From the NCBI RefSeq assembly GCF_048066175.1, contig NZ_JBLTXA010000016.1, positions 1 through 64,000 of the forward strand: a stretch of DNA of 64,000 nucleotides, given 5' to 3'. Origin of the DNA: Niveispirillum fermenti. Lineage in GTDB: Bacteria; Pseudomonadota; Alphaproteobacteria; Azospirillales; Azospirillaceae. Numbering within the stretch: the first letter of the stretch is position 1; each line of letters begins with the position of its first letter. The notes beneath the pieces are model-generated. The model did not search any database. It was not told where the DNA came from and saw only the letters and a program-made list of their open reading frames with translations. The position numbers and the translations under genes were made by a program. Shown piece by piece: positions 34,713 to 42,706 of the stretch.

Positions 34713-35476
34713 TACAGGCCGCCCCGCGCGTGATCGGCGTCATCCAGGCCCGGATGGGTTCCACCCGGCTGCCGGGCAAGGTCATGATGCAGGTCGCGGG
34801 CAAAAGCCTGATCGCCCATCAGGTGGAACGGCTGCGTCGCTGCCGCCGGCTGGATGGACTGTGCCTCGCCACCAGCGACCGGCCCGGCGACGATGCACTG
34901 GCCGATCACGCCGCGGCCCTGGACGTTCCCGTATTCCGCGGCAGCGAAACGGACGTGCTGGACCGATTCTACCGCGCCGCCTATGGCCAGGGGGCCGACA
35001 TCGCCGTGCGCTTCACAGGCGATTGCCCGCTGATCGACCCCGCCCTGGTCGATACGCTCGTGGCGCTGCATGATGGCACCACCCCCCCGCCGGATTATGC
35101 CGCCATCGACGTGTCGCGCTATCCGCGCGGGCTGGACGCGGAACTGGTGTCCATGGGCGCGTTGCAGGCTGCCTGGACCGACGCGCAGGAGGATTTCGAG
35201 CGTGAGCATGTCCTGCCCTTCATCTGGCGCCGGCCAGAGCGGTTCCGCCTGTCCTGGCTGACCGATCCGGACCTTGACGCCCCGTGGCGCTGGTGCGTCG
35301 ATACGGAACAGGATCTCCTGCTGGTACGGCACTTGCTGGAATGGCTTTTGCCCGTTAATCCAGCCTTTGGCTGGCGGGATGCCGATGGTGCCATGCGCGC
35401 GCATCCCGAATGGGCAGCGATCAATCGGGAGGTGGTGCAGAAGACCCTGCCCCCCTGCAATAGTGAAGGAGCATGA
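34709..35476 (+). CDS. pseF: SpsF-like cytidylyltransferase, probable CMP-nonulosonate synthetase
   Basis: A 255-residue nucleotidyltransferase of the SpsF/NeuA superfamily. The CTP-binding loop is VIQARMGSTRLPGK. TGDCPLIDP holds the metal-binding Asp, and ETDVLDRFYRA is typical. It would activate the pseudaminic acid with CMP. The sequence is SpsF-like rather than NeuA-like, so the assignment rests partly on being the only cytidylyltransferase in a cluster with every other Pse step. It overlaps pseI by four bases and its end runs into the acyl carrier protein gene, so these are translated as a unit. Confidence 0.8.
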   Translation: MIQAAPRVIGVIQARMGSTRLPGKVMMQVAGKSLIAHQVERLRRCRRLDGLCLATSDRPGDDALADHAAALDVPVFRGSETDVLDRFYRAAYGQGADIAVRFTGDCPLIDPALVDTLVALHDGTTPPPDYAAIDVSRYPRGLDAELVSMGALQAAWTDAQEDFEREHVLPFIWRRPERFRLSWLTDPDLDAPWRWCVDTEQDLLLVRHLLEWLLPVNPAFGWRDADGAMRAHPEWAAINREVVQKTLPPCNSEGA

Positions 35477-35478
35477 TG

Positions 35479-35709
35479 ATGACCCGCGCCGAATTCCTGG
35501 CCGCCCTGGAGGAGATGCTGGAACTGGATGCCGGCACCCTGGCGCCCGATGCGCCGCTGGACAGCCTGGAGGCCTGGGACAGCCTAGCCGTGATCAGCTT
35601 CATCGCCCTGGTCGATGAGCATTTCGACCATGTCGTCGCAGGCGAGGACCTGGCGAAGGCCCGGACGGTTTCCGATCTTCTGGCCCTCACGGGCGCCGAT
35701 CTGGCCTGA
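35479..35709 (+). CDS. Acyl carrier protein 1
   Basis: A 76-residue acidic four-helix carrier protein. The phosphopantetheine serine lies in LEAWDSLAVISFIALV. Three ATGs occur in a row at 35473, 35476 and 35479. AAGGAG at 35466-35471 is best spaced (seven bases) for the third, so this start is chosen. The stop overlaps the hydrolase start (TGATG). Such dedicated carriers in sugar clusters hold an acyl group for transfer, here probably the product of the nearby KAS III and FabG-like enzymes. Confidence 0.87.
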   Translation: MTRAEFLAALEEMLELDAGTLAPDAPLDSLEAWDSLAVISFIALVDEHFDHVVAGEDLAKARTVSDLLALTGADLA

Positions 35710-36539
35710 TGTCCGGCCTGCCCCGCCCCGCCATCCCCGCCGGCCGCACGCGGCGGCAGGTGGTCGACCTGGCCGGTGGCCCGGCGGCCTGGCTGATGGG
35801 CGGCCGCCTGGGACCCGGCGACGGGGATGCCCCGCCGCTGGTCTTGCTGCACGGGCTGGCCGGCGACGCGCTGACATGGCAGTTCAACCTGACGGCCCTG
35901 GCCGCCGACCGTGCCGTGCTGGCGCCGGATCTGCCGGGGCACGGGTCCAGCACGCTGGATGTCGGTCATGGCCATGTGGATGATCTGGCGCGCTGGGTGG
36001 GCGGACTGATCGATGCCTGGGGGGTGGGGCGTGTGGACATTGTCGGCCATTCGCTGGGCGCCCGCGTGGCATTGTCCCTGGCCCATCAGCGGCCATCCCT
36101 GGTGGGCCGGGCCACCCTGATCGCCTGTGCCGGCCTGGGCAGTGACCTGGACCACCTGTTCCTGGACAGGCTGGCCGAGGCGGGATCGATCGAACAGGCA
36201 CGCCTGGCCGCCGGCGCGCTGTTCGCCGAACCCGGTGCCCTGGTGGAGCCGATGGCCCGCGCGCTGGCCCTGCGCCTGTCGCAGCCGGCCAACCGCGCAG
36301 CCATCAAATCCCTGCTGGATGCCAATCGCGCCGACCTGTCGGAACGGCTGGTTCAGCGGGACTGGGTACCGGCCGCGCCCGTTCAGCTCATCTGGGGGCG
36401 GCGGGACACTATCGTGCCGCCCCCGGCGGCCGGCCTGATCCCCGCCGGCATCCCTTATCACCTGCTGGATGGTGCCGGCCACATGCCGCATGTGGAGGCG
36501 GCCAGCCGCGTCAACGCCCTGATCCGGAGTTTCCATTGA
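35709..36539 (+). CDS. Alpha/beta hydrolase
   Basis: A 276-residue alpha/beta hydrolase. The oxyanion region is VLLHGLAGDALTWQFN, the nucleophile elbow is IVGHSLGARVAL, the acid is in IWGRRDTIVPP and the His is in DGAGHMPHVE. The triad is complete. It begins inside the carrier protein stop codon and ends on the start of the second carrier gene, so it is tightly coupled to both. It may be a thioesterase that releases the acyl product, or may have been recruited as an acyltransferase. The sequence alone does not decide. Confidence 0.87.
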   Translation: MSGLPRPAIPAGRTRRQVVDLAGGPAAWLMGGRLGPGDGDAPPLVLLHGLAGDALTWQFNLTALAADRAVLAPDLPGHGSSTLDVGHGHVDDLARWVGGLIDAWGVGRVDIVGHSLGARVALSLAHQRPSLVGRATLIACAGLGSDLDHLFLDRLAEAGSIEQARLAAGALFAEPGALVEPMARALALRLSQPANRAAIKSLLDANRADLSERLVQRDWVPAAPVQLIWGRRDTIVPPPAAGLIPAGIPYHLLDGAGHMPHVEAASRVNALIRSFH

Positions 36540-36787
36540 CCGACAAGAACGCGATGCTGGCCCTGATCGGGCGCGAGGTCGGCCGCATCCTGGCCGACAA
36601 GGGCGAAGCGCCGGCGATCATCACGGCCGATACGCTTTTCCTGGAAGGCCCGCTGCCCTTCGACTCCCTGGACCTCGCCACCCTGATCGTGGCGCTGGAG
36701 GGGGAGACGGGCAAGGACCCGTTCCGCCAGGGCTTCCGCCAGTTCACGACCGCCGGCGAACTGGCCGCCCTTTATACGGCAGCGTAG
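36536..36787 (+). CDS. Acyl carrier protein 2 (TTG start)
   Basis: An 83-residue carrier protein with the attachment serine in LPFDSLDLATLIVALE. The start is a TTG at 36536 overlapping the previous stop (TTGA), supported by GGAG six bases upstream; the next in-frame ATG is at 36554. It differs clearly from carrier 1 and carries an extra segment (TGKDPFRQGFRQF) before the last helix. Two different carriers suggest either two acyl groups or separate loading and elongation carriers. Confidence 0.82.
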   Translation: MTDKNAMLALIGREVGRILADKGEAPAIITADTLFLEGPLPFDSLDLATLIVALEGETGKDPFRQGFRQFTTAGELAALYTAA

Positions 36788-36790
36788 CCA

Positions 36791-36970
36791 ATGCCGACGG
36801 TGTGGCAATGGATCGCCGGCGGCGTCGCCCTCTACCTGCTGCTTCTGGCCCGCAGTGCCTGGAAGCAAGGGGAGTTCAAGCAGTTTCTGTGGGGCCTGGT
36901 GACCGTGATCGGCCTGCTCACGCTGATCGGCGGCATCATCTGGGCCTGGGATGCCGCGCGTGGACCGTGA
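36791..36970 (+). CDS. Small two-helix membrane protein
   Basis: A 59-residue protein beginning MPTVWQWIAGGVALYLLLL. Two hydrophobic helices (about residues 5-21 and 33-52) are joined by a basic-acidic loop RSAWKQGEFKQ, and the protein ends WAWDAARGP. It starts three bases after the second carrier protein and precedes the ligase gene. It may anchor part of the acylation machinery at the membrane. No known family is recognised. It is too short to be found by common length cut-offs. Confidence 0.6.
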   Translation: MPTVWQWIAGGVALYLLLLARSAWKQGEFKQFLWGLVTVIGLLTLIGGIIWAWDAARGP

Positions 36971-37012
36971 GAGGGCTTGGATTGCCCCCCTGCCCTGCCG
37001 CATGATGGCACC

Positions 37013-38164
37013 ATGCGACCTGCCCTGACCCCGCCCTGGACCCACCCCGGTTTCCGCCTTGTCTGCGGCGGCCGGGAATGGGCTTGGCCGGATCTGTCAG
37101 ACCTGGCGGCCAGCCTGTCATCCGGTCCGCTTGTGGCCGGCGGCGGCGATCTGCCGCGACTGGTGGCCACCCTGGTTGCGGGCTGGCAGCGCGAACAGCC
37201 CGTCGCCCTGCTGCGCGGCGGCTTGCCCCCGCCCACGGCCATGACGGGGCGGGAGCGCCTGCTGCTGCTGGAAACCTCGGGCACCACAGGCACGCCAAGG
37301 CGAGTGACCCGCCCGTTCGATGCCGTGCTGGCCGGTATCGAAGCGACGCGGGGGGCCGGCGGGCGCTGGCTGCTGACATATGACCCCTGCGGCTTCGCTG
37401 GCCTTCAGGTGCTGTTGACCGCGATGCGCGGCGGCGGCACCCTGCTGGCCGATCCCGCCGCCGATGTCGCCACGCTGGTGCGACTGGCTCTGGAAGGCGG
37501 TGCCAGCCATATCAGCGCCACGCCCAGCTTCTGGCGCCTGCTGCTGCTGTCCGGCGCCACACCGCCCCTGAAGCGCATCACGCTGGGCGGGGAGGCGGCG
37601 GACCAGCCCCTGCTGGATGCCCTGCGCGCCCGGTTTCCCGATGTTCCGCTACGCTGCATCTATGCAGGCACGGAATGGGGACGGCTGTTCACCGTGGCCG
37701 ACGGACAGGCCGGCTTTCCGGCCCGATGGCTGACTGACCCTCCTGGTCCCTATTCATTCCGTATCCGGAATGATATTTTGCAGGTGCGGGTGGGCGAGGC
37801 ATGGCAGGAGACCGGCGATCTTGTGGAGATCGTTGGCGACAGGGTTTTGTTCCGGGGCCGGAACGATCTTGTGATCAATGTTGGCGGGGCAAAGGTGAAC
37901 CCTGCGCTGGTCGAGGCGCGGTTGCTGTCGCTGACCGGCGTGAGTGACGCCGTGGCCTATGGCATTCCCAGCCCCATCACCGGATACTTGGTGGCCGCCG
38001 ACATTGTTGCCCCCACCTGGGAAGGTGATGATGGCTGGAGAACGCGGGTTCAGGCCGCCCTGTCTGACCTGCCCCCGCCATCCCGGCCCCGGCGGTTGCG
38101 GCTGCTGAACCAGCTCCCCTTGTCGGCAGCCGGCAAGAAACGACGCCTTGCGGAGGATGCATGA
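37013..38164 (+). CDS. Adenylate-forming acyl ligase (AMP-binding)
   Basis: A 383-residue member of the acyl-CoA/acyl-ACP synthetase superfamily, shorter than the usual 500 or more, with a reduced N-terminal part. The P-loop is LLETSGTTGTPRRVTR. A5-like TEWGRLF, A7 ETGDLVEI and A8 FRGRNDLVINVGGAKVNP are present, as is a C-terminal lysine-rich A10 region (AAGKKRR). It should load a carboxylic acid onto a carrier protein or CoA. The ATG at 37013 is preferred; TTG at 36977 would lengthen it. Its end overlaps the reductase gene by four bases. Confidence 0.82.
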   Translation: MRPALTPPWTHPGFRLVCGGREWAWPDLSDLAASLSSGPLVAGGGDLPRLVATLVAGWQREQPVALLRGGLPPPTAMTGRERLLLLETSGTTGTPRRVTRPFDAVLAGIEATRGAGGRWLLTYDPCGFAGLQVLLTAMRGGGTLLADPAADVATLVRLALEGGASHISATPSFWRLLLLSGATPPLKRITLGGEAADQPLLDALRARFPDVPLRCIYAGTEWGRLFTVADGQAGFPARWLTDPPGPYSFRIRNDILQVRVGEAWQETGDLVEIVGDRVLFRGRNDLVINVGGAKVNPALVEARLLSLTGVSDAVAYGIPSPITGYLVAADIVAPTWEGDDGWRTRVQAALSDLPPPSRPRRLRLLNQLPLSAAGKKRRLAEDA

Positions 38165-38889
38165 AAAGCCCCGTCATCGTCACCGGCGGAAGCCGTGGCC
38201 TGGGCCTGTCCATAACCCGTGCCCTGCTGGAGGAGGGGTATGCCGTGGCGACTTGCAGCCGCACCCTGGGCGATGCCCTGCCCGGCCTGATGGCTGCCCA
38301 TCCGGACAGTCTGTTCTGGCAGGTGGCGGATATCGGGGACGCGACATCCACGCAGGCATTCGTCAAGGCCGCCGTGCAGCGCTTTGGCCCCCCCTGGGGC
38401 CTGGTCAACAATGCCGGTATCGCGCGGGAGGGCATCCTGGCCACCTTGCCGCTGGTGGAGGTGGACAGCCTGATCCAGACCAACCTGACGGGCGCCATAC
38501 AAATGGCGCGCGGGGTGTTGCGGCATATGTTGTCACGGCCCGGCGGCGGGCGGATCATCAACATTTCTTCCATCATCGGGCAGCGCGGCTATACCGGTCT
38601 GGCCGCCTATGCCGCAACAAAGGCCGGGCTGGATGGGCTGACGCGCGCCCTGGCACGGGAGGTCGGGCGGCGGCAAATCACGGTCAACAGCGTGGCGCCC
38701 GGTTATCTCGATACCGAAATGTCCGACACCCTTTCTGCCGGGCAACGCGAACAGATCGTCCGGCGCACGCCGATGGCACGCCTGGGCACGGCCGGGGATA
38801 TCGTGCCCGCCGTGCTGTTCCTGCTGGGTGACGGCGCGCGCTTCATCACGGGCCAGACCATCACCATCGATGGCGGCATCACCTGCTGA
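38161..38889 (+). CDS. FabG-like 3-oxoacyl-ACP reductase
   Basis: A 242-residue SDR close to FabG. The cofactor loop is VTGGSRGLGLS, the NNAG motif is LVNNAGIA, the catalytic Ser is in INISSIIGQ, and the Tyr/Lys pair in AYAATKAG. PGYLDTEM and GQTITIDGG complete the pattern. It would reduce a 3-ketoacyl-ACP to the 3-hydroxyacyl form. It overlaps the ligase by four bases, and KAS III copy 2 follows 9 bp later. No dehydratase or enoyl reductase is encoded here, so the product would stay at the 3-hydroxy stage. Confidence 0.88.
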   Translation: MKSPVIVTGGSRGLGLSITRALLEEGYAVATCSRTLGDALPGLMAAHPDSLFWQVADIGDATSTQAFVKAAVQRFGPPWGLVNNAGIAREGILATLPLVEVDSLIQTNLTGAIQMARGVLRHMLSRPGGGRIINISSIIGQRGYTGLAAYAATKAGLDGLTRALAREVGRRQITVNSVAPGYLDTEMSDTLSAGQREQIVRRTPMARLGTAGDIVPAVLFLLGDGARFITGQTITIDGGITC

Positions 38890-38898
38890 GGGATCGAC

Positions 38899-39930
38899 AT
38901 GGCTCAGGCCCGTATCCACGCCATCGCCTTGCGCGGCATCGTCTCTGCCCTGCCCACCACGGTCGAAGGCGAGGCGGAGATGGCCGCCCGGTTCGGGGCC
39001 GATCAGGCCCGCCGGATCGCGGCCGCCACCGGTATCCGGCAGCGTCATATCATCGGTCCAGACCAATGCATGTCCGACCTGGCCGTGCCCGCGGCCCATG
39101 CCCTGCTGGCGGATCTCGGGTGGCTGGCCGGGACGATCGACCTGCTGATCACGGTCACGCAGACGCCTGACCACCCCCTGCCCGCCACGGCCTGCCTGTT
39201 GCAGCAGCGCCTGGGGTTGGGCCGGCATTGTGCGGCCTTCGATGTGGGGCTGGGATGCTCGGGCTATGTCTACGGCCTTTGGCTTGCCGCCTCGCTACTG
39301 TCCGGCATGGGCCGGGGGCGCTGCCTGTTGGTGGCCGGTGACACGACCAGCCGCACCCTGGACCGTGACGACCGCTCCGTGGCCCCCCTGTTCGGGGATG
39401 CCGCCAGCGTGACCGCGCTGGAATTCGATCCCGGCGCCGGCATGCTGACCATCGATGCCGGCACCGATGGCACCGGCGCGCCCTATCTCATCCAGCCGGG
39501 TGGCGGGGCACGGCGGCCCGATGGGGGAAAGCTGTTCATGGATGGCACACAGGTCTTCGCCTTCACCCTGCGGGAAGTGCCCAAGGCCATCGCTGCCACG
39601 TTGGCCGCCGCCGACTGCGATATCAGGATGATGGACCATGTCGTGCTGCATCAGGCCAACGAGATGATGGTACGCCGGCTGGGGCAAAAGATCGGTGCCG
39701 ATACAGGCCAGATGGTCATGGCCCTGGCCGATCGCGGCAATACCAGTTCGGCTTCCATACCGCTTGCCATCTGCGACACGCTGGGCCCGTCGCTACGGTC
39801 CGACCGGCGTCACCTGCTGCTGTCGGGATTCGGGGTCGGCTGGTCCTGGGCAACCGCTGTCTGGCAGGTGGGACCTGTGGATACCTGCCGGACCATCCTT
39901 GTCGACCGGGACGGGCTTGTCACCGGCTGA
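38899..39930 (+). CDS. 3-oxoacyl-ACP synthase III-like (KAS III), copy 2
   Basis: A 343-residue condensing enzyme. The active-site Cys is in VGLGCSGYVYG, the His in VVLHQANEMM and the Asn in RGNTSSAS. The last third has GFGVGWSWAT, nearly identical to the copy at 28666. The two copies are clear paralogues with complete triads. It is the last gene of the second plus-strand operon, 9 bp after the FabG-like gene, and faces flbT tail to tail with 51 bp between. In sequence order it would give 3-ketoacyl-ACP for the reductase just upstream. Confidence 0.88.
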   Translation: MAQARIHAIALRGIVSALPTTVEGEAEMAARFGADQARRIAAATGIRQRHIIGPDQCMSDLAVPAAHALLADLGWLAGTIDLLITVTQTPDHPLPATACLLQQRLGLGRHCAAFDVGLGCSGYVYGLWLAASLLSGMGRGRCLLVAGDTTSRTLDRDDRSVAPLFGDAASVTALEFDPGAGMLTIDAGTDGTGAPYLIQPGGGARRPDGGKLFMDGTQVFAFTLREVPKAIAATLAAADCDIRMMDHVVLHQANEMMVRRLGQKIGADTGQMVMALADRGNTSSASIPLAICDTLGPSLRSDRRHLLLSGFGVGWSWATAVWQVGPVDTCRTILVDRDGLVTG

Positions 39931-39981
39931 GCGGCCGCACACAAACGGGCAGCGCACGCACCGCCGGCGAGGGAGCCGGCG

Positions 39982-40431
39982 TCAGGTGGTGGGGGGTGAC
40001 CGGCGGCGAACCTTGGTGACGACGACGGGCGCCTTGCCCGGCTTCTCACCCTTGGCCGTCTCCCCCCCTTCGGCCGGAAACAGCTTCCGGCATATCTTCA
40101 ACGCGCGATAATAATTCCCGCCTTGGACAAGCTGCTGTACCTCATCAAACAGTTCGGCATCATCGGGCCGCGCTGACCGGACCTCATCCAGGATGATGCC
40201 GAACTTCATGAGGTTAAGTTCTGCATCCTCGGGAAAGATGTAAATCAACTGAATGATGAAATAGAGCTTCTTTTCAATCGTATCGCAGTTCTCTTCTTTC
40301 AAAATCTCCCTGCCGCGCAGGAAATTCACCTTATTATAGAAGAAAAGCGACACCGGATGGTCGCCGACACCAATGACGGCACCGTTCACGATGAGCTTTT
40401 CACCAGGTCGCAGAACGAGTTTCAAAGGCAC
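39982..40431 (-). CDS. flbT: Flagellin expression regulator FlbT
   Basis: A 149-residue FlbT protein. In Caulobacter FlbT acts after transcription on the 5' leader of flagellin mRNA. The N-terminus PLKLVLRPGEKLIVNGAVIG and the middle part NFLRGREIL with IYIFPEDAEL are diagnostic. The start is a GTG at 40431 with AGGGA eight bases upstream. A longer open frame exists, but the conserved protein begins here. It has a basic C-terminal tail. It lies downstream of the flagellin gene on the same strand, separated by a strong hairpin. The usual partner FlaF is not in the window. Confidence 0.92.
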   Translation of the reverse strand: MPLKLVLRPGEKLIVNGAVIGVGDHPVSLFFYNKVNFLRGREILKEENCDTIEKKLYFIIQLIYIFPEDAELNLMKFGIILDEVRSARPDDAELFDEVQQLVQGGNYYRALKICRKLFPAEGGETAKGEKPGKAPVVVTKVRRRSPPTT

Positions 40432-40585
40432 AGCAATATTCCCTGTATGGCAGCAGGGGACGGACCACCCCGGCAATGACTAGGAAGTAAGCCACCGTCA
40501 CCGCCAGGTCACGAAAAAAGGCGGGGCACCAGCCCTGGCATATTCGCCATGGACAGGATATCGGCGGTGACAATCCCGGAATCAA

Positions 40586-40614
40586 GAACGGCGGGCTTTT
40601 GAAGCCCGCCGTTC
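40586..40614 (-). terminator. Terminator after flagellin
   Basis: GAACGGCGGGCTT at 40586-40598 pairs perfectly with AAGCCCGCCGTTC at 40602-40614. The 13-bp stem lies 26 bp past the flagellin stop. On the minus strand it is followed by TTGATT, a weak T-tract. Confidence 0.72.
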
Positions 40615-40640
40615 CCTTAGCCATCAGGCTCCTGGGCTTA

Positions 40641-42560
40641 TTAGAACAGCCGCAGGATCGACTGCTGCGCCTGGTTGGCCAGCGACAGGGAGATCGTGCC
40701 GAGCTGCTGGCGGGTCTGCAACAGCAGCAGGTTCGCACCTTCCTCGTTCTGGTCAGCCTGGGTCAGCTTGTTCGCGCCTTCCGTCAGGACGTTGGAGAAC
40801 TCGCTGGTGAAGTTCTCACGGGTCTGGATGACGTTCAGGTTCGTGGACAGCGACTGGGAGGCGCTGCGCAAGGTGGCCTTCGCGTAATCCAGGCTGGCAA
40901 CGGCGTTGTCGATGTCCGACCGGTCCAGGAAACCGTTCTGGGCATAGTCGACGCGCAGACCCTGACCATCCGTCTGGACATTCCGGCTGACGACCTGGAT
41001 GTTGCTGGTGTTGTCGGAATTGAACTGCACCGACAGGTCGTTCTCGGTATTGGCGTCCGTGCGCTGCACGGTCGTCAGGTTTGCCGAGCTCTGGGCCGAA
41101 GCCGCACCCTTGATGGTCTTGGCATCCACCGTCACGCGGACCGTGCCACTGTCGAAGTTCAGGGAGTTCTCACCGTCCGACAGCTTGGCGTTACCGCGGG
41201 CGTTGGTACCCGACCGCTCGACCGTGACACCGTTCAGGTTGGTGGCCGACAGGGTGATGTCGACATTCTTTTCGATCGTCGACGTACCATTGGCGGAGGT
41301 GTTCAACGCTTCCAGCGAAGTACGGTCGATCGTGAAGCTGACAGTGGTGCCAGAGGAGAAGGTGATCGACACGGCCTTCTCAGCCGCGTTGCTGGCCGAC
41401 GCACCCACCGTGAAGGACACACCCGTGCCCGCCGTCGAGTCGGACCCGATGAACAGTTCCTCGCCATCATTATAGGCGACGTTGAAGCGGGCGCCGGTAT
41501 CGTCACCATTGGCCAGGGCGGTGCCGGAGTCGTTGAAGTTCGTGGTATCGGCAACCATCGCGTTGTAGAGGCCCTCGGCCACGACCTTGCGACGATCGGC
41601 CGGGTTGTCGCCCGTGCCCGCACCGCTGTTGAAAGCGTCCAGATCATCCTGCGTCACGGTGTAGGTGTAGGCCGTGCCGTTGACCGTGGCCGTGAAGGTG
41701 TCACCCACCTCGACCGCGCCGCTGATCGTCACCTTCGACTGCTGGCTGGTCCCGCTCACACCAGCCGTGGTCGTGCTGGCCACCGCGTTCTGCGTATTGT
41801 CGAAGAACTTGATGGTGCGCGATTCGCCGTTCTCCGTCACAACGACGGTGCGCTCACGGCCCGTGTTGCCGCGCATCTCGATGCTGATATCGGCGAAGTT
41901 GCCGGCCGTGGAGGAGATCGTGCCCGACACCTTCAGCGAGGTGATGCCGCGCGCATCCTCGGCCTTGGCGATGTCGCCCAGATTGGCGGTGATGGCGCCG
42001 GTGCCGCTGACATTCACGGAATAGGTGTCGGCGCGGACCACGTTGGTGACCCGGCTGTTCGACAGACCCGTCACCGAGTTGACGGCAGTGCGGCTTTCCG
42101 AGGTGCTGTCCAGGCTGAGACCGGAACCGGTCAGCAGGTTCTTGCCGGCGTAACCGCTGTCCTGGGCGATCTTGTCGATCTGCTCCTTGATGCGGTTGAA
42201 CTGGTCGGCCAGCGACTTGCGCGTGGCGACCGACGCAGCGTCGGTACCCAGATTGGAATAGGCGGTGGTGGTCAGACCGCGGGCCTGCTCGACCAGGCTT
42301 TCGATCGCGGTGATACCCTTGTCGCCGGCCTGGATCGTGCTGATCGCCTGCCCCATCGATTCCTTGAGGCTCGACAGGTCGCTGGACCGCGTCGACAGGG
42401 ACTTGGCCGCGAAGAAGGAATTGGGGCCGTCCAGGGCCGAATTGACCTTGTTGCCCGTCGCCAGCTTGGTCTGGATGGACTCGACCTGGCGGTTGGTCTT
42501 TTGCAGCAGCAGCAGGTTGCTGCGCATACTGGAAGTCAGGCTGACATCGCTCGAAGACAT
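40641..42560 (-). CDS. Flagellin
   Basis: A 639-residue flagellar filament protein. Conserved D0/D1 helices occupy about residues 1-150 (MSSSDVSLTSSMRSNLLLLQ, then LATGNKVNSALDGPNSFF) and the last 85 residues (FTSEFSNVLTEGANKLTQAD, ending SILRLF). The central region, about residues 170-540, is large and rich in Ser, Thr and Asn with no Cys, which suits surface exposure and O-glycosylation. AAAGGAG lies seven bases before the ATG. It is much longer than Caulobacter flagellins and is the likely acceptor for the island described in this window. Confidence 0.95.
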   Translation of the reverse strand: MSSSDVSLTSSMRSNLLLLQKTNRQVESIQTKLATGNKVNSALDGPNSFFAAKSLSTRSSDLSSLKESMGQAISTIQAGDKGITAIESLVEQARGLTTTAYSNLGTDAASVATRKSLADQFNRIKEQIDKIAQDSGYAGKNLLTGSGLSLDSTSESRTAVNSVTGLSNSRVTNVVRADTYSVNVSGTGAITANLGDIAKAEDARGITSLKVSGTISSTAGNFADISIEMRGNTGRERTVVVTENGESRTIKFFDNTQNAVASTTTAGVSGTSQQSKVTISGAVEVGDTFTATVNGTAYTYTVTQDDLDAFNSGAGTGDNPADRRKVVAEGLYNAMVADTTNFNDSGTALANGDDTGARFNVAYNDGEELFIGSDSTAGTGVSFTVGASASNAAEKAVSITFSSGTTVSFTIDRTSLEALNTSANGTSTIEKNVDITLSATNLNGVTVERSGTNARGNAKLSDGENSLNFDSGTVRVTVDAKTIKGAASAQSSANLTTVQRTDANTENDLSVQFNSDNTSNIQVVSRNVQTDGQGLRVDYAQNGFLDRSDIDNAVASLDYAKATLRSASQSLSTNLNVIQTRENFTSEFSNVLTEGANKLTQADQNEEGANLLLLQTRQQLGTISLSLANQAQQSILRLF

Positions 42561-42587
42561 TGTGTCTCTCCTTTGGAGGTATGGAAC

Positions 42588-42602
42588 CCCGAATTTTTCG
42601 GG
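42588..42602 (-). promoter_or_regulatory. Hairpin in flagellin 5' leader
   Basis: CCCGAA at 42588-42593 and TTCGGG at 42597-42602 form a short perfect stem with a three-base loop, about 28 bases before the flagellin start and just upstream of its ribosome site. FlbT of Caulobacter acts on a flagellin leader, so this is a candidate target. I could not identify a clear sigma-28 promoter. Confidence 0.4.
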
Positions 42603-42706
42603 TCAGGATCGAGAAAACACCGATCCCCGCACAGAGTCAAGCGGATTAGCCGCAGCGGAACAGAGGCTATCCGTTTGGACTGCGGCTGGCCGGCCGCGGG
42701 ATTGCC

